A stretch of 15,693 bases of DNA from an uncultured Flavobacterium sp. (GTDB taxonomy: Bacteria > Bacteroidota > Bacteroidia > Flavobacteriales > Flavobacteriaceae). The notes below the pieces were generated by a model. The model worked only from the letters and a program-made list of their open reading frames with translations. It was not told the DNA's origin and did not search any database. The stretch lies in contig NZ_CAMIHH010000078.1 in NCBI RefSeq assembly GCF_946220915.1, forward strand, positions 1 through 15,693, written 5' to 3'. Positions 1-7,436 of this stretch are shown one piece after another (position 1 is the stretch's first letter; the number at the start of each line of letters is the position of its first letter). The translations under genes were made by a program, and so were the position numbers.

Positions 1-560
1 CTAAAGAAGAAAAATTAATCGATGAAAATGGTGCTGCAATTACTGAAAGCGCTTTTAAAACAAAAATTAACAATGGTAATTACCATTACATATTATTGGA
101 AACCGATTCAACACTAACGGCAAAGTTGGTTAAGCGCGACCAGTATGGCGCTATTACTCCGGAAAAGAGAAATGAAATTATAAAATACCTTACAAGGATT
201 TCGGGCAAAGAAATCAGCGAAAGCCAAATCATGGTTGTTCATTTCTATTACGAAGATCCGGAAAGCCCTGCAAATAAAAGGCACGGCACCTGCATAGATC
301 ACTATACGGGCGACAGAAAATATTTGCAATTCTTTAAAAATAATCCTGAAGCTGTGCAATTTTTCATCACGGCCAAAGATTATGTTTATGATGAAAAGAA
401 AACCTTTGAAGACAAAGAACGGTTATTTCAGGATGAGTTCTTTTCGCACGGTGGCTACTGCGGCAATTACATCATCATTAAACCAGATGGCAGTTATTAC
501 AAGCGCATTGGGGAATACCGGCAGGACGAAATACCCGGTAAAGTCAAAAATGGATTTTAA
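1..560 (+). CDS. Hypothetical protein, 3' part only (5' end outside window)
   Basis: The reading frame that begins at base 3 is open from the window edge to the TAA at 558-560, so this is the C-terminal 185 residues of a longer protein. A TTG at 96 could be read as a start, but the 31 codons before it are open and protein-like, so I treat the gene as cut by the window edge. The visible part is soluble, charged and rich in aromatic residues, with no membrane segment. It contains an LLETDSTLTAKL stretch followed by a helical basic region, and the C-terminal part has HGGYCGN and KPDGSYYKRIGEYR segments. I do not recognise the family. The next gene begins 3 nt after the stop, so the two are very likely one transcript. 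The real start and any signal peptide lie upstream of the window. Confidence 0.8.
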   Translation, partial: KEEKLIDENGAAITESAFKTKINNGNYHYILLETDSTLTAKLVKRDQYGAITPEKRNEIIKYLTRISGKEISESQIMVVHFYYEDPESPANKRHGTCIDHYTGDRKYLQFFKNNPEAVQFFITAKDYVYDEKKTFEDKERLFQDEFFSHGGYCGNYIIIKPDGSYYKRIGEYRQDEIPGKVKNGF

Positions 561-563
561 CGT

Positions 564-1349
564 ATGAGGGTATTTATCTTTATACTTATCAGCCTTGTGC
601 TTTCTTCCTGCAAGAGCAAAATACCCGTGCATAACGAGCCCGCTGTACCGCAGGATGCATTGCAAACCCCAACCGTTACTCCCGAAAATGTAATGGAAGC
701 CTCAGTGTCCCTTTATAATAGGGAATTTGCGAATTTTAATATAGTACAGCACAATCCCGACAGCCTACTCGCATCGCATCTGCAAATCGAAATGATCGAT
801 AAAGCGCTTTTTGACAAGATGCAGGAAACCTCTGTAAGCTTTTGGGAAGAAGATGCCACTGGCGCGGTAAAAATAGATACACTGCTTACTGTAAAGACGA
901 GGGACACAATCCTGACATTCATTGATGATACAGGCGATACCGAAATGTACCGGACATTCAGTTACGAAGGCCGCCTGCCGGTGATCAATAAATTTGTGGT
1001 GCTGGGCACCTATTATGAAGACTACGGCTTTATGCTCTTCGACACCTATACCGGCCATAATACAGCTACCTACCAGGCATTCCCGCTTATATCCCCGGAT
1101 AAGAGACATATTGTTTCCCTCCATGCGGACATATATGCGCCCCAGGCAGGGGAAATGGCCATTGAAAAGGTTGAAAACGGGGACATTATCCCCTTATTAA
1201 ATGTGAGGTTTACCAACTGGATGCCTCAGGAGTCTTTTTTTGGTGCAGACGGTTACCTGTATGTTTCGGTAAATCATCCCTCGCAATACTGGCGGGCAGA
1301 TGGCGAGGTTAACGATGTGCACCAGTATATCAGGATAAAGATAGTGTAG
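564..1349 (+). CDS. Predicted lipoprotein, function unknown
   Basis: This gene encodes 261 residues. The N-terminus MRVFIFILISLVLSSC is a lipoprotein signal: one Arg, a hydrophobic core and a lipobox ending at Cys16, so the mature protein should be lipid-anchored in the envelope. A Pro/Thr-rich linker follows the cysteine. The rest is beta-rich with many aromatic and acidic residues, has no further membrane segment, and ends in a QYIRIKIV strand. The ATG lies 3 nt after the stop of the preceding gene, which fixes the start and implies co-transcription and probably translational coupling. I recognise no enzymatic motif. The shared transcript suggests the two products act together, but nothing in the sequence says what they do. 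No terminator hairpin is obvious in the 79 nt that follow. Confidence 0.85.
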   Translation: MRVFIFILISLVLSSCKSKIPVHNEPAVPQDALQTPTVTPENVMEASVSLYNREFANFNIVQHNPDSLLASHLQIEMIDKALFDKMQETSVSFWEEDATGAVKIDTLLTVKTRDTILTFIDDTGDTEMYRTFSYEGRLPVINKFVVLGTYYEDYGFMLFDTYTGHNTATYQAFPLISPDKRHIVSLHADIYAPQAGEMAIEKVENGDIIPLLNVRFTNWMPQESFFGADGYLYVSVNHPSQYWRADGEVNDVHQYIRIKIV

Positions 1350-1428
1350 CCATGATCCTCTCTATGTGAAATTTTTTATAAATGTCTGTATCCCTATTTA
1401 GCACCAATAAGAATTTCCCTAACTTTAA

Positions 1429-2343
1429 ATGGTAAAATTCCTATCAATGCTTGTAGACAAAAGGCTTCCCTTAAATTACATTATCCGGATGGTGCGCTTC
1501 GAAATGCTGATCGTCATCATCATTGGCACCACCATACATTTTTTGGCCCAGATAGCAAGGCCCTATATTCCGGAAATGCCGCTTACCATTGCCACATTTT
1601 TGGGTACCGCCATATCGGTACTGCTGTCGTTCAAAATGAGCCAGTCGTACGACCGCTGGTGGGAAGCCCGCAAAATATGGGGCGCCATCGTAAACGATTC
1701 CCGCAGTTTTGTGCTACAGCTTCAGGCATTCCTTAAAGGTGAAGACCTTAAACCCGTAGTCCGGGAAATGGCCTACCGCCAAATCGCGTGGTGCTATTGC
1801 CTGGGCCAGTCGCTGCGGGGGCTGCCGCCACTCAGCCAATGCGAGAATGTACTTTCCGCCGAAGACCAGAAGCGCATTTTCATGTTCAAGAATAAGCCTC
1901 TGGCACTTCTGCAGTTAAATGTACATGAAATAAAGCGCCTGCGCCTGCAGGATGAGCTAAGCGATTTCGAGAACATACAGCTCAACAGTACGTGCGTGCG
2001 TTTTTCTGACAGCATGGGTGCAGCCGAACGCATCAATAACACGGTATTCCCAACCATTTACCGCATGTTCCTGCACTTTACCATCTACCTGTTCTGCATA
2101 ATCCTTTCGATAGCGCTAAAGGATATTTGGCTGGTATATGAAATTCCGTTGCTGATCCTTATCTCCTTTGTATTTTTCACGCTCGAAAAAACAGCTTATT
2201 ACCTCCAGGACCCGTTTCGAAACAGGCCAAGCGATGTACCTGTAACTGCAATAGCCCGCACCATCGAGATCAACATCAGGCAATTGCTTAACGAAGAAGA
2301 ATTACCGGAACCGATCATAAAAGATGAGTTTTACATCATGTAA
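1429..2343 (+). CDS. Bestrophin-family (UPF0187/YneE-type) membrane channel protein
   Basis: This encodes a 304-residue inner-membrane protein of the bestrophin family (PF01062), whose characterised members are anion or cation channels. Four hydrophobic segments are visible, at about residues 25-45, 53-67, 217-235 and 240-256. The family hallmark follows the second segment: SYDRWWEARKIWG at about 73-85 and then VNDSRSF. A PFRNRPSDVP motif near residue 270 matches the conserved region after the last membrane helix, and the length fits bacterial homologues. Start choice is uncertain: the ATG at 1429 gives the longest product, but an in-frame ATG at 1447 (MLVDKRLPLNY) is also plausible, and a TAACTTTA box resembling a -7 element ends only 2 nt before the first ATG. 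The gene converges on the macrodomain gene with 3 nt between stops. The ion carried cannot be told from sequence. Confidence 0.87.
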   Translation: MVKFLSMLVDKRLPLNYIIRMVRFEMLIVIIIGTTIHFLAQIARPYIPEMPLTIATFLGTAISVLLSFKMSQSYDRWWEARKIWGAIVNDSRSFVLQLQAFLKGEDLKPVVREMAYRQIAWCYCLGQSLRGLPPLSQCENVLSAEDQKRIFMFKNKPLALLQLNVHEIKRLRLQDELSDFENIQLNSTCVRFSDSMGAAERINNTVFPTIYRMFLHFTIYLFCIILSIALKDIWLVYEIPLLILISFVFFTLEKTAYYLQDPFRNRPSDVPVTAIARTIEINIRQLLNEEELPEPIIKDEFYIM

Positions 2344-2346
2344 AAC

Positions 2347-2868
2347 TTATCCGTCCATTAAGCTTTCATACAGCATATAATTCTCATCATCAAAGCAGAC
2401 AAAAACCACTTCGAGCAGGGTATCATTTTCAGCCAGGAAATCGCGCACAGATTTAAGGGCGGTCTCAGCGGCAAGCTGTTTCGGGAAATGGTATACTCCC
2501 GTACTGATGCTTGGAAATGCAATGGTCTTAATATTATTTTCGGCGGCAAGCTTCAGGCTGTTGCGGTACGCGTTATACAAAAGCCGCTCTTCGCCGCTGT
2601 TGCCGCCATTCCACACCGGCCCTACCGTATGGATCACATATTTTGCCGGCAGGTTCCCGCCCGTGGTCATCACAGCTTCGCCTACCTGGCAGCCGCCCTG
2701 CCTGTTCCTTATGGCAATGCATTCGTCCAGGATGGCCCTTCCGCCTGCCTTATGTATGGCGCCATCCACGCCTCCGCCGCCAAGCAGCGAGGTATTGGCT
2801 GCATTAACAATTGCACCCGTTTCCATTTTGGTGATATCGCCTTTTAAAAGAGTAATTTTTGCATTCAT
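2347..2868 (-). CDS. Macrodomain protein, O-acetyl-ADP-ribose deacetylase / ADP-ribosyl hydrolase type
   Basis: This encodes 173 residues that form a single MacroD/YmdB-type macrodomain filling the whole protein. Visible family motifs are GDI at 10-12, NAAN at 22-25, the GGGGVDGAIH loop at 30-39 with the catalytic-type Asp35, GNLPAKYVIHTVGP at 71-84, and the phosphate-binding SISTGVYHFP loop at 120-129. Family members remove ADP-ribose from proteins or nucleic acids and hydrolyse O-acetyl-ADP-ribose in the cytosol. All key residues are present, so an active enzyme is expected; the natural substrate is not deducible. It lies downstream of ppx on the same strand but 208 nt away, with a structured repeat between, so co-transcription is uncertain. 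No canonical TAnnTTTG box is seen directly upstream. Its 3' end meets the bestrophin gene with a 3-nt gap. Confidence 0.93.
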   Translation of the reverse strand: MNAKITLLKGDITKMETGAIVNAANTSLLGGGGVDGAIHKAGGRAILDECIAIRNRQGGCQVGEAVMTTGGNLPAKYVIHTVGPVWNGGNSGEERLLYNAYRNSLKLAAENNIKTIAFPSISTGVYHFPKQLAAETALKSVRDFLAENDTLLEVVFVCFDDENYMLYESLMDG

Positions 2869-2890
2869 AAATTAAAGCTTAAAATAGTAA

Positions 2891-2984
2891 GGAGCAGCAA
2901 GCTTTCAGGCTCATTGCTATGCGTCGTCCTGCTGTCCGCTCTATCTGCTCCGTGCCTCCGCAGGATATCGCTCCCATCAGGGCT
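2891..2984 (-). repeat. Structured intergenic repeat of flavobacterial type
   Basis: Read on the minus strand, this about 94-nt element starts AGCCCTGATGGGAGCGATAT and ends GCTTGCTGCTCC. It has nested inverted repeats: the outer GGAGC pairs with the terminal GCTCC, and the inner TCCTGC pairs with GCAGGA, with AGATAGAGCGGACAGCAGGA as the central block. The arrangement (a GATnGnAGCG...ATCCT block, then AGATAnAGCGGA-AGCnGGA, then GCTCC) matches from memory a short element scattered between genes in many Flavobacterium and related genomes. It sits between ppx and the macrodomain gene. The nested symmetry suggests a folded RNA or DNA element; its function is unknown to me, and copy number cannot be judged from one window. 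Confidence 0.6.
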
Positions 2985-3076
2985 AAAAGGAAAAGCAGGT
3001 ACACAAATCCTGCAAAGTGTAAGGCATCCAAATATCCGATCCTGGTTTCCGAAGGCATGGTAATGGACAGCAAAAA

Positions 3077-3967
3077 CTATATCTTCCCGTAATACATCGC
3101 TTTAACAATACCGTCCGAAAGCCCGATCTTGGGCACGTAAATATTGCGCGCGCCACTCCATTTCATGGCATTGAGGTATATGCGCGAGGCATAAATGATT
3201 ACATCGGCACGGTCAGGGTTAAGGCCCAGTTCGGATATGCGCTGTTCGTAGCTCAGGCTGTTGAGGAACTGGTATTGCGAATTTACGTAAAAATAAGACA
3301 ATGGCTTTTCCTGCGCCTTGCCCGACATTTTAAAAAGCTTGTTGATATTGCCGCCCGACCCTATGAGGGTAACGCTGTCGTATGGCTCCACGATGTGCCT
3401 TATCCACTTTTCGATCTCGTGCCACACCACGTCGTTTACCATGTTGTTCAACAGGCGCACAGTACCATTCTTGAACGATTTGGCCGCCACGATCTTACCG
3501 CCCGCAAAGAGCGAAAATTCGGTGCTGCCCCCGCCCACATCCACAAATAGGTACGTATGGTCGGGCTTCAGGAACTCATGCAGGTCGGTCGCCGCAATAA
3601 TGGCTGCCTCCTTCCTGCCGTCAATTATCTCTATTCTTATGCCGGTTTCGCGCTCAATGGCATCTACCACATCTTTGGCGTTTTCCGCCTCGCGCATGGC
3701 CGAAGTGGCACAGGCCATGAAACGCTCTACTCCATGTACTTTCATCAGGAGCTTGTAGGCCTGCATGGCATCGATCATCCGCTCTATGTTCTCGTCTGAT
3801 ATTTCGCCTACGGTAAAGGCATCCTGGCCCAGGCGCACCGGCACCCGCACCAGCGAAGCTTTATTAAACTGCGTTTCTTTTCCTTCCTGCTCCACAATGT
3901 TGCATACCAGCATCCTCATGGCATTGGACCCAATATCTATTGCAGCATATTTTTTTATGTTGATCAT
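3077..3967 (-). CDS. ppx: Exopolyphosphatase, Ppx/GppA phosphatase family
   Basis: This encodes 296 residues from the ATG at 3967. A GTG 18 nt upstream would add MPFPKR, but MINIKKYAAIDIG puts the first strand at the usual distance from the start, so I prefer the ATG. Family motifs are the first phosphate loop AAIDIGSNAMRML (8-20), the GRKEAAI region (117-123) with Glu120 at the position of the catalytic glutamate, the second phosphate loop FVDVGGGSTEF (141-151), and GSGGNINKLF (203-212). The protein has only the two actin-like ASKHA domains and lacks the C-terminal HD domain of the about 500-residue E. coli enzyme, so it is the short form. It should remove terminal phosphate from polyphosphate, although hydrolysis of pppGpp cannot be excluded. 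It lies 80 nt downstream of ppk1 on the same strand. Confidence 0.93.
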   Translation of the reverse strand: MINIKKYAAIDIGSNAMRMLVCNIVEQEGKETQFNKASLVRVPVRLGQDAFTVGEISDENIERMIDAMQAYKLLMKVHGVERFMACATSAMREAENAKDVVDAIERETGIRIEIIDGRKEAAIIAATDLHEFLKPDHTYLFVDVGGGSTEFSLFAGGKIVAAKSFKNGTVRLLNNMVNDVVWHEIEKWIRHIVEPYDSVTLIGSGGNINKLFKMSGKAQEKPLSYFYVNSQYQFLNSLSYEQRISELGLNPDRADVIIYASRIYLNAMKWSGARNIYVPKIGLSDGIVKAMYYGKI

Positions 3968-3983
3968 TCTCTTTGGAAAAGGC

Positions 3984-4040
3984 ACTTAGTAACTGAGATG
4001 ATTAGGTTCTTAGTACCTAAGCAACTCAGAACCTTAGTCC
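3984..4040. repeat. CTTAG/CTAAG-type short repeat cluster between ppk1 and ppx
   Basis: The gap between ppk1 and ppx is filled by degenerate units built on CTTAG or CTGAG followed by AAC, in both orientations. Symmetric parts include CTTAG-TAC-CTAAG (4009-4021), AGGTTC (4004-4009) against GAACCT (4028-4033), and CTGAG (3993-3997) against CTCAG (4025-4029), so the block can fold. Similar arrays of ACTTAGTAAC-like units are, from memory, common between genes in flavobacterial chromosomes. It may be simply an inserted intergenic repeat, or a folded segment that changes ppx expression relative to ppk1. Confidence 0.5.
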
Positions 4041-4047
4041 CTCGCGC

Positions 4048-6168
4048 TTATAATTGTTCATAAATAACCTCAAGCTTGTTCCTGAAATAGTTGTAGGTTT
4101 CAAGCTGTGCCCTAAAGGGTTTCTGGTCGGGTTTTTTCCTGTATTTGTTTTCGAGGTTTTCGCTGTGCAGTCGGGCCTTCACGTTGGCCTTCCACCCTAT
4201 CTCGAAAACTTCCAGCATCTCCTGTTTTATTTCGCTGTCGTATATGGGGCAGGTCACCTCTACGCGGGCATCCAGGTTGCGGGTCATGAAATCGGCCGAT
4301 GATATGAATACCTTCGGGTCGCCGCCATTGGCAAAGATATATACGCGCGAATGCTCCAGGTAATTGTCTACAATGCTTATTGCCTCTATGTTTTCGCTCA
4401 TGTCCGGCACGCCCGGTATCAGGCAGCATATGCCGCGTATGATGAGCTGTATCCTTACTCCTTCCCTGCTGGCCTCATACAGCTTGTCGATCATCCTGTA
4501 ATCGGTAAGGCTATTCATTTTCAGTTTTATGTAGGCCTCTTTACCGGCAATGGCATTAAGTATCTCGCGGTCTATCAGTTTGTAAAATTTGCTCCGCGTA
4601 TAGTGCGGCGACACAAACAGGTGCCGGTAGCGGTGCACGCGATAGTTTACCTCAAAAAAATCAAATATCTTGCCTGCCTCCTTCATTATGGCAGTATGGC
4701 TTGTAAACAATGTTACATCGGTATAAACTTTGGCGGTCGATTCGTTAAAATTACCTGTCGATACAAATCCGTAGCGCTTCAGCTTGCCCTGCTCTATGCG
4801 TTCTACCACGCATACTTTACTATGCACCTTCAGGCCTTTTACACCAAAAATAAGGTTAATGCCCTCAGTCTGCATCAGTTCGGCATATGAAATGTTGCTC
4901 GCTTCGTCAAACCGGGCCTGTAGCTCTATCTGCACAGTTACCTTTTTGCCATTTTTGGCAGCATTGATCAGCGAGCTGATGATCTGCGAGTTTTTTGCAA
5001 GCCTGTACAGTGTTATCTTTATGCTGATAACCTTAGGGTCAAGCGCCGCTTCGCGCAGGAATTTTATTACATACGAGAACGACTGATACGGCGTGTTGAT
5101 CATGTAATCTTTTTCCTTTAGCCTCTGGATGATGCTGCCTTCAAGGCTAAGCCCCGATACCGGCAGCGGCACATTTTGCTGGTAGAGCAGGTCCTGCCTC
5201 CCCAGGCTCGGAAAATCCATGTAGTCCCTGCGGTTGTGGTAACGCCCGCCGGGAATGATGCTGTCAGACGAATCGATCTCCATCCGGGTCAGGAAAAATT
5301 CAAGCGTATCCGGCTCTATGGACTGGTCGTATACAAAACGTACGGGTTCGCCTATGCGCCTGTCCTTTACGCTTGTAGAAATTTTTTCCATGAGGCTCTT
5401 GCTCTGGTCGCTGTCTATTTCGAGTTCGGCATCACGCGTTATCTTTATCATGTGTGCCGATATGCTTTCGTAATTGAATACGTTGAAAATGCTGTGGAGG
5501 TTTAGCCGTATCACATCATCCAGCATGATGATATAATTCTTTTCATTGTTAGAGGGCAGCTGTACAAACCTGTTCACGGTTTTTGGCATCTCAATTACGG
5601 CATAGCGCACTTCGCTTATCTCATCAGCATCACCGGCATCAGCATCAGCGTTATATTGCGGCTGCATTACAAGCTTTACGGCAAGGTAGCCCGAAGTATC
5701 TTTCAATATAGGAAACTCGTCCAGGTCGTTCAGGATGATCGTTACCAATTCCGGCCCTACCTTTTGTATGAAAAAATCTTTTATAAAAAGCTCCTGCTCC
5801 TTGTTGATCTGGGTTTCGTTCACCATAAAGATGTTCTCTTTCTCCAGTTCCTTTTCTATGACACTAAGGATGCGGAGGCTGTCGGACTGCTGCTCGATAA
5901 CGATCTCGGTAATCTCCTTGAGCAGTTTTTGTGCCGATATCCCGCCCAGTATCTTTTCGCCCGTCTGCCCTTCGAGGCTCAGGCGGCGGATGGCGGCATA
6001 GCGCACCCTGAAAAATTCGTCGAAATTATTTGAAAATATCCCTAAAAACCGGAGCCTGTCCAGCAACGGCACATTATCGTCCCCTGCTTCCTGCAATACC
6101 CTTGCGTTAAATGCCAGCCAGCTTTTTTCCCTGTCAATGTACCTGTTTACCGGTGAGTGGTGAATCAT
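4048..6168 (-). CDS. ppk1: Polyphosphate kinase 1
   Basis: This encodes 706 residues, full length for the PPK1 family, which reversibly transfers the terminal phosphate of ATP onto long-chain polyphosphate. The N-terminal helical domain starts RYIDREKSWLAFNARVL and LRFLGIFSNNFDEFF, both typical. The catalytic phospholipase-D-like domains carry GVKGLKVHSKVCVV with His449, corresponding to the phosphorylated histidine (E. coli His435), and EHSRVYIFANGG with His606, corresponding to E. coli His592. GFVSTGNFNESTAKVYTD (467-484) and SSADFMTRNLDARVEV (623-638) are also conserved. An acidic ADADAGDADE stretch at 174-183 is encoded by simple GCATCA-like repeats. The start overlaps the end of the SixA-like gene by 35 nt, pointing to translational coupling, and ppx follows 80 nt downstream. 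Confidence 0.97.
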   Translation of the reverse strand: MIHHSPVNRYIDREKSWLAFNARVLQEAGDDNVPLLDRLRFLGIFSNNFDEFFRVRYAAIRRLSLEGQTGEKILGGISAQKLLKEITEIVIEQQSDSLRILSVIEKELEKENIFMVNETQINKEQELFIKDFFIQKVGPELVTIILNDLDEFPILKDTSGYLAVKLVMQPQYNADADAGDADEISEVRYAVIEMPKTVNRFVQLPSNNEKNYIIMLDDVIRLNLHSIFNVFNYESISAHMIKITRDAELEIDSDQSKSLMEKISTSVKDRRIGEPVRFVYDQSIEPDTLEFFLTRMEIDSSDSIIPGGRYHNRRDYMDFPSLGRQDLLYQQNVPLPVSGLSLEGSIIQRLKEKDYMINTPYQSFSYVIKFLREAALDPKVISIKITLYRLAKNSQIISSLINAAKNGKKVTVQIELQARFDEASNISYAELMQTEGINLIFGVKGLKVHSKVCVVERIEQGKLKRYGFVSTGNFNESTAKVYTDVTLFTSHTAIMKEAGKIFDFFEVNYRVHRYRHLFVSPHYTRSKFYKLIDREILNAIAGKEAYIKLKMNSLTDYRMIDKLYEASREGVRIQLIIRGICCLIPGVPDMSENIEAISIVDNYLEHSRVYIFANGGDPKVFISSADFMTRNLDARVEVTCPIYDSEIKQEMLEVFEIGWKANVKARLHSENLENKYRKKPDQKPFRAQLETYNYFRNKLEVIYEQL

Positions 6169-6655
6169 GCTTTTTTAATTCTCGTGGAAATAACGTTTTC
6201 TTTATTTTGCCTTTTCGTATGTCCTTCCAGTCATTTTCGTCAAATGACAGCGATACGAATCCTGCCGTGGGCACGTTGTCCACAGCCAGGTTTCCAAAGG
6301 TATTAACAAAATTAGTAATAGCGTCGTTATGTCCAAAAAGAATTAGGTTATCAAATTGGTTATCGCAGGTTTTTATGATGCCTGCCAGGTTTTTTTCGTC
6401 AAAGGTATACAGCTCGTCCTTAAATACTATGGTATCTATCGGGATGGAAAGGCTTTCTGCAAAAATATAGGCCGTGTTCCTGGCCCGCTGCGCAGTGCTG
6501 CTCCATACTATGAACGATTTTGGCAGGAACTCATCTACCCCATTGGCCATAAGGTGCGCATCATTAATCCCGCGATTGGAGAGTGGACGGTCTTTATCCG
6601 ACAGCGGAGCATCCCAGCTCGACTTTGCATGGCGGATCAGGATTAAATTTTTCAT
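6134..6655 (-). CDS. SixA-like histidine phosphatase
   Basis: This encodes 173 residues of the histidine phosphatase (phosphoglycerate mutase-like) superfamily, SixA type. The catalytic LIRHAKSSW motif at 6-14 holds nucleophile His9 with Arg8. RPLSNRGINDA (23-33) is the usual following segment, SSTAQRARNTA (52-62) supplies the second phosphate-binding arginine, and LFGHNDAITNF (106-116) holds the second active-site histidine, His109. E. coli SixA dephosphorylates phosphohistidine on signalling proteins, but the substrate here is unknown. The gene ends 35 nt inside ppk1, so the two share a transcript, and a phosphohistidine target such as the autophosphorylated Ppk1 is a possible but untested link. 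The pdxH terminator lies upstream, so a promoter is expected within 6656-6698; I see no clear TAnnTTTG box there. Confidence 0.9.
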   Translation of the reverse strand: MKNLILIRHAKSSWDAPLSDKDRPLSNRGINDAHLMANGVDEFLPKSFIVWSSTAQRARNTAYIFAESLSIPIDTIVFKDELYTFDEKNLAGIIKTCDNQFDNLILFGHNDAITNFVNTFGNLAVDNVPTAGFVSLSFDENDWKDIRKGKIKKTLFPRELKKHDSPLTGKQVH

Positions 6656-6698
6656 ACGCTTAAAGTTTAAGTTGTGTGTATCAGAAATTTAAATGTCC

Positions 6699-6724
6699 AA
6701 AAAAATAGGAAGCGGAACTCCCTA
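6699..6724 (-). terminator. Intrinsic terminator of pdxH
   Basis: On the minus strand the sequence TAGGGAG-TTCCG-CTTCCTA forms a 7-bp stem (one G-T pair) with a 5-nt loop and is followed directly by seven T residues (the A run at 6699-6705 on the plus strand). It starts 30 nt after the pdxH stop and 43 nt before the start codon of the SixA-like gene, so it separates the two transcripts. Confidence 0.72.
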
Positions 6725-6754
6725 CGAAATGTTAATTCGGTACTAAATTTCAAT

Positions 6755-7399
6755 TTACGGCGCCAGCCTTTCGGCCTTCCACGAAAGGTCCTCCTGCATT
6801 TTAAAGCGTATCCTGTCGTGCAGGCGGTTGGGCCTCCCCTGCCAGAATTCCATTTCCACGGGCCGTACGATATAACCGCCCCAATGGCCGGGACGCGGAA
6901 TTTCCTTTCCTTCAAATTCCTTTTCAAGTTTCTTAAGCTTATCTTCAAGATACTCATGGGACGGAATTACCTCACTCTGGGGCGATACCACTGCCCCAAG
7001 CCTGCTGCCTTGGGGACGGCTTTCAAAATAACCGTCGGACAGGTTGGCGGCAATTTTTTCGGCTACGCCCTTTATGATGACCTGCCTTTCGAGCTCATGC
7101 CAAAAGAACGACAGGCATACATTGGGATTTGCAGCAATGGCAGTGCCTTTTTCGGAATTATAGTTGGTAAAAAAAATAAAGCCCTCGTAGGTAAACTGTT
7201 TAAGGAGCACTACCCTCGACTTGGGGAAACCGTCAAGGCCCAGGGTAGAAACGGTCATGGCATTCACTTCGGCACTGCTGCCGTACTCCTCCACTTCCTT
7301 AAACCAGTCCCTGAACAAGGGTATTGGCCCTTCCGGAAGGTTGTCTTCAGTTAGCCTGTTTTTTTCGTATGATCGGCGGTAATTGCTTAGGTCAGTCAT
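6755..7399 (-). CDS. pdxH: Pyridoxamine/pyridoxine 5'-phosphate oxidase
   Basis: This encodes 214 residues, the usual length for PdxH, the FMN-dependent cytosolic enzyme that oxidises pyridoxamine or pyridoxine 5'-phosphate to pyridoxal 5'-phosphate. Diagnostic motifs in order are SRVVLLK (61-67, FMN contact), FFTNYNSEKG (76-85), FFWHELERQV (98-107), GSRLGAVVSPQS (131-142), PRPGHWGGY (168-176) and the PLP-site WQGRPNRLHDR (186-196). All are intact. The ATG at 7399 gives the typical MTDLSNYRRSYEKNRL N-terminus. The gene starts 37 nt after the OmpA-like gene ends on the same strand and may be read through from it; a partial TACCTTAA box in the gap is too weak to call as a promoter. A terminator follows. 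Confidence 0.97.
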   Translation of the reverse strand: MTDLSNYRRSYEKNRLTEDNLPEGPIPLFRDWFKEVEEYGSSAEVNAMTVSTLGLDGFPKSRVVLLKQFTYEGFIFFTNYNSEKGTAIAANPNVCLSFFWHELERQVIIKGVAEKIAANLSDGYFESRPQGSRLGAVVSPQSEVIPSHEYLEDKLKKLEKEFEGKEIPRPGHWGGYIVRPVEMEFWQGRPNRLHDRIRFKMQEDLSWKAERLAP

Positions 7400-7436
7400 T
7401 TTATCTCAGTTAGTTAAGGTATACAGCTGGGTAAGG

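Noticed and set aside
2879..3073. Minus-strand 64-residue reading frame with a hydrophobic stretch and an ISC lipobox-like site, between ppx and the macrodomain gene
   Set aside because: Its 3' half is translated from the structured intergenic repeat, whose sequence is set by symmetry and not by codons, and the remaining part has no supporting features.
3968..3985. GTG start adding six residues to Ppx
   Set aside because: The ATG at 3967 puts the first strand of the fold at the usual position; the extension adds nothing recognisable, although it cannot be excluded.
4351..4890. Plus-strand open frame of 179 codons, and several others across 4050-6030
   Set aside because: All are antisense shadows of ppk1.
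6674..7354. Plus-strand open frame of 226 codons
   Set aside because: It is antisense to pdxH, whose motifs are all intact, and it runs through the pdxH terminator.
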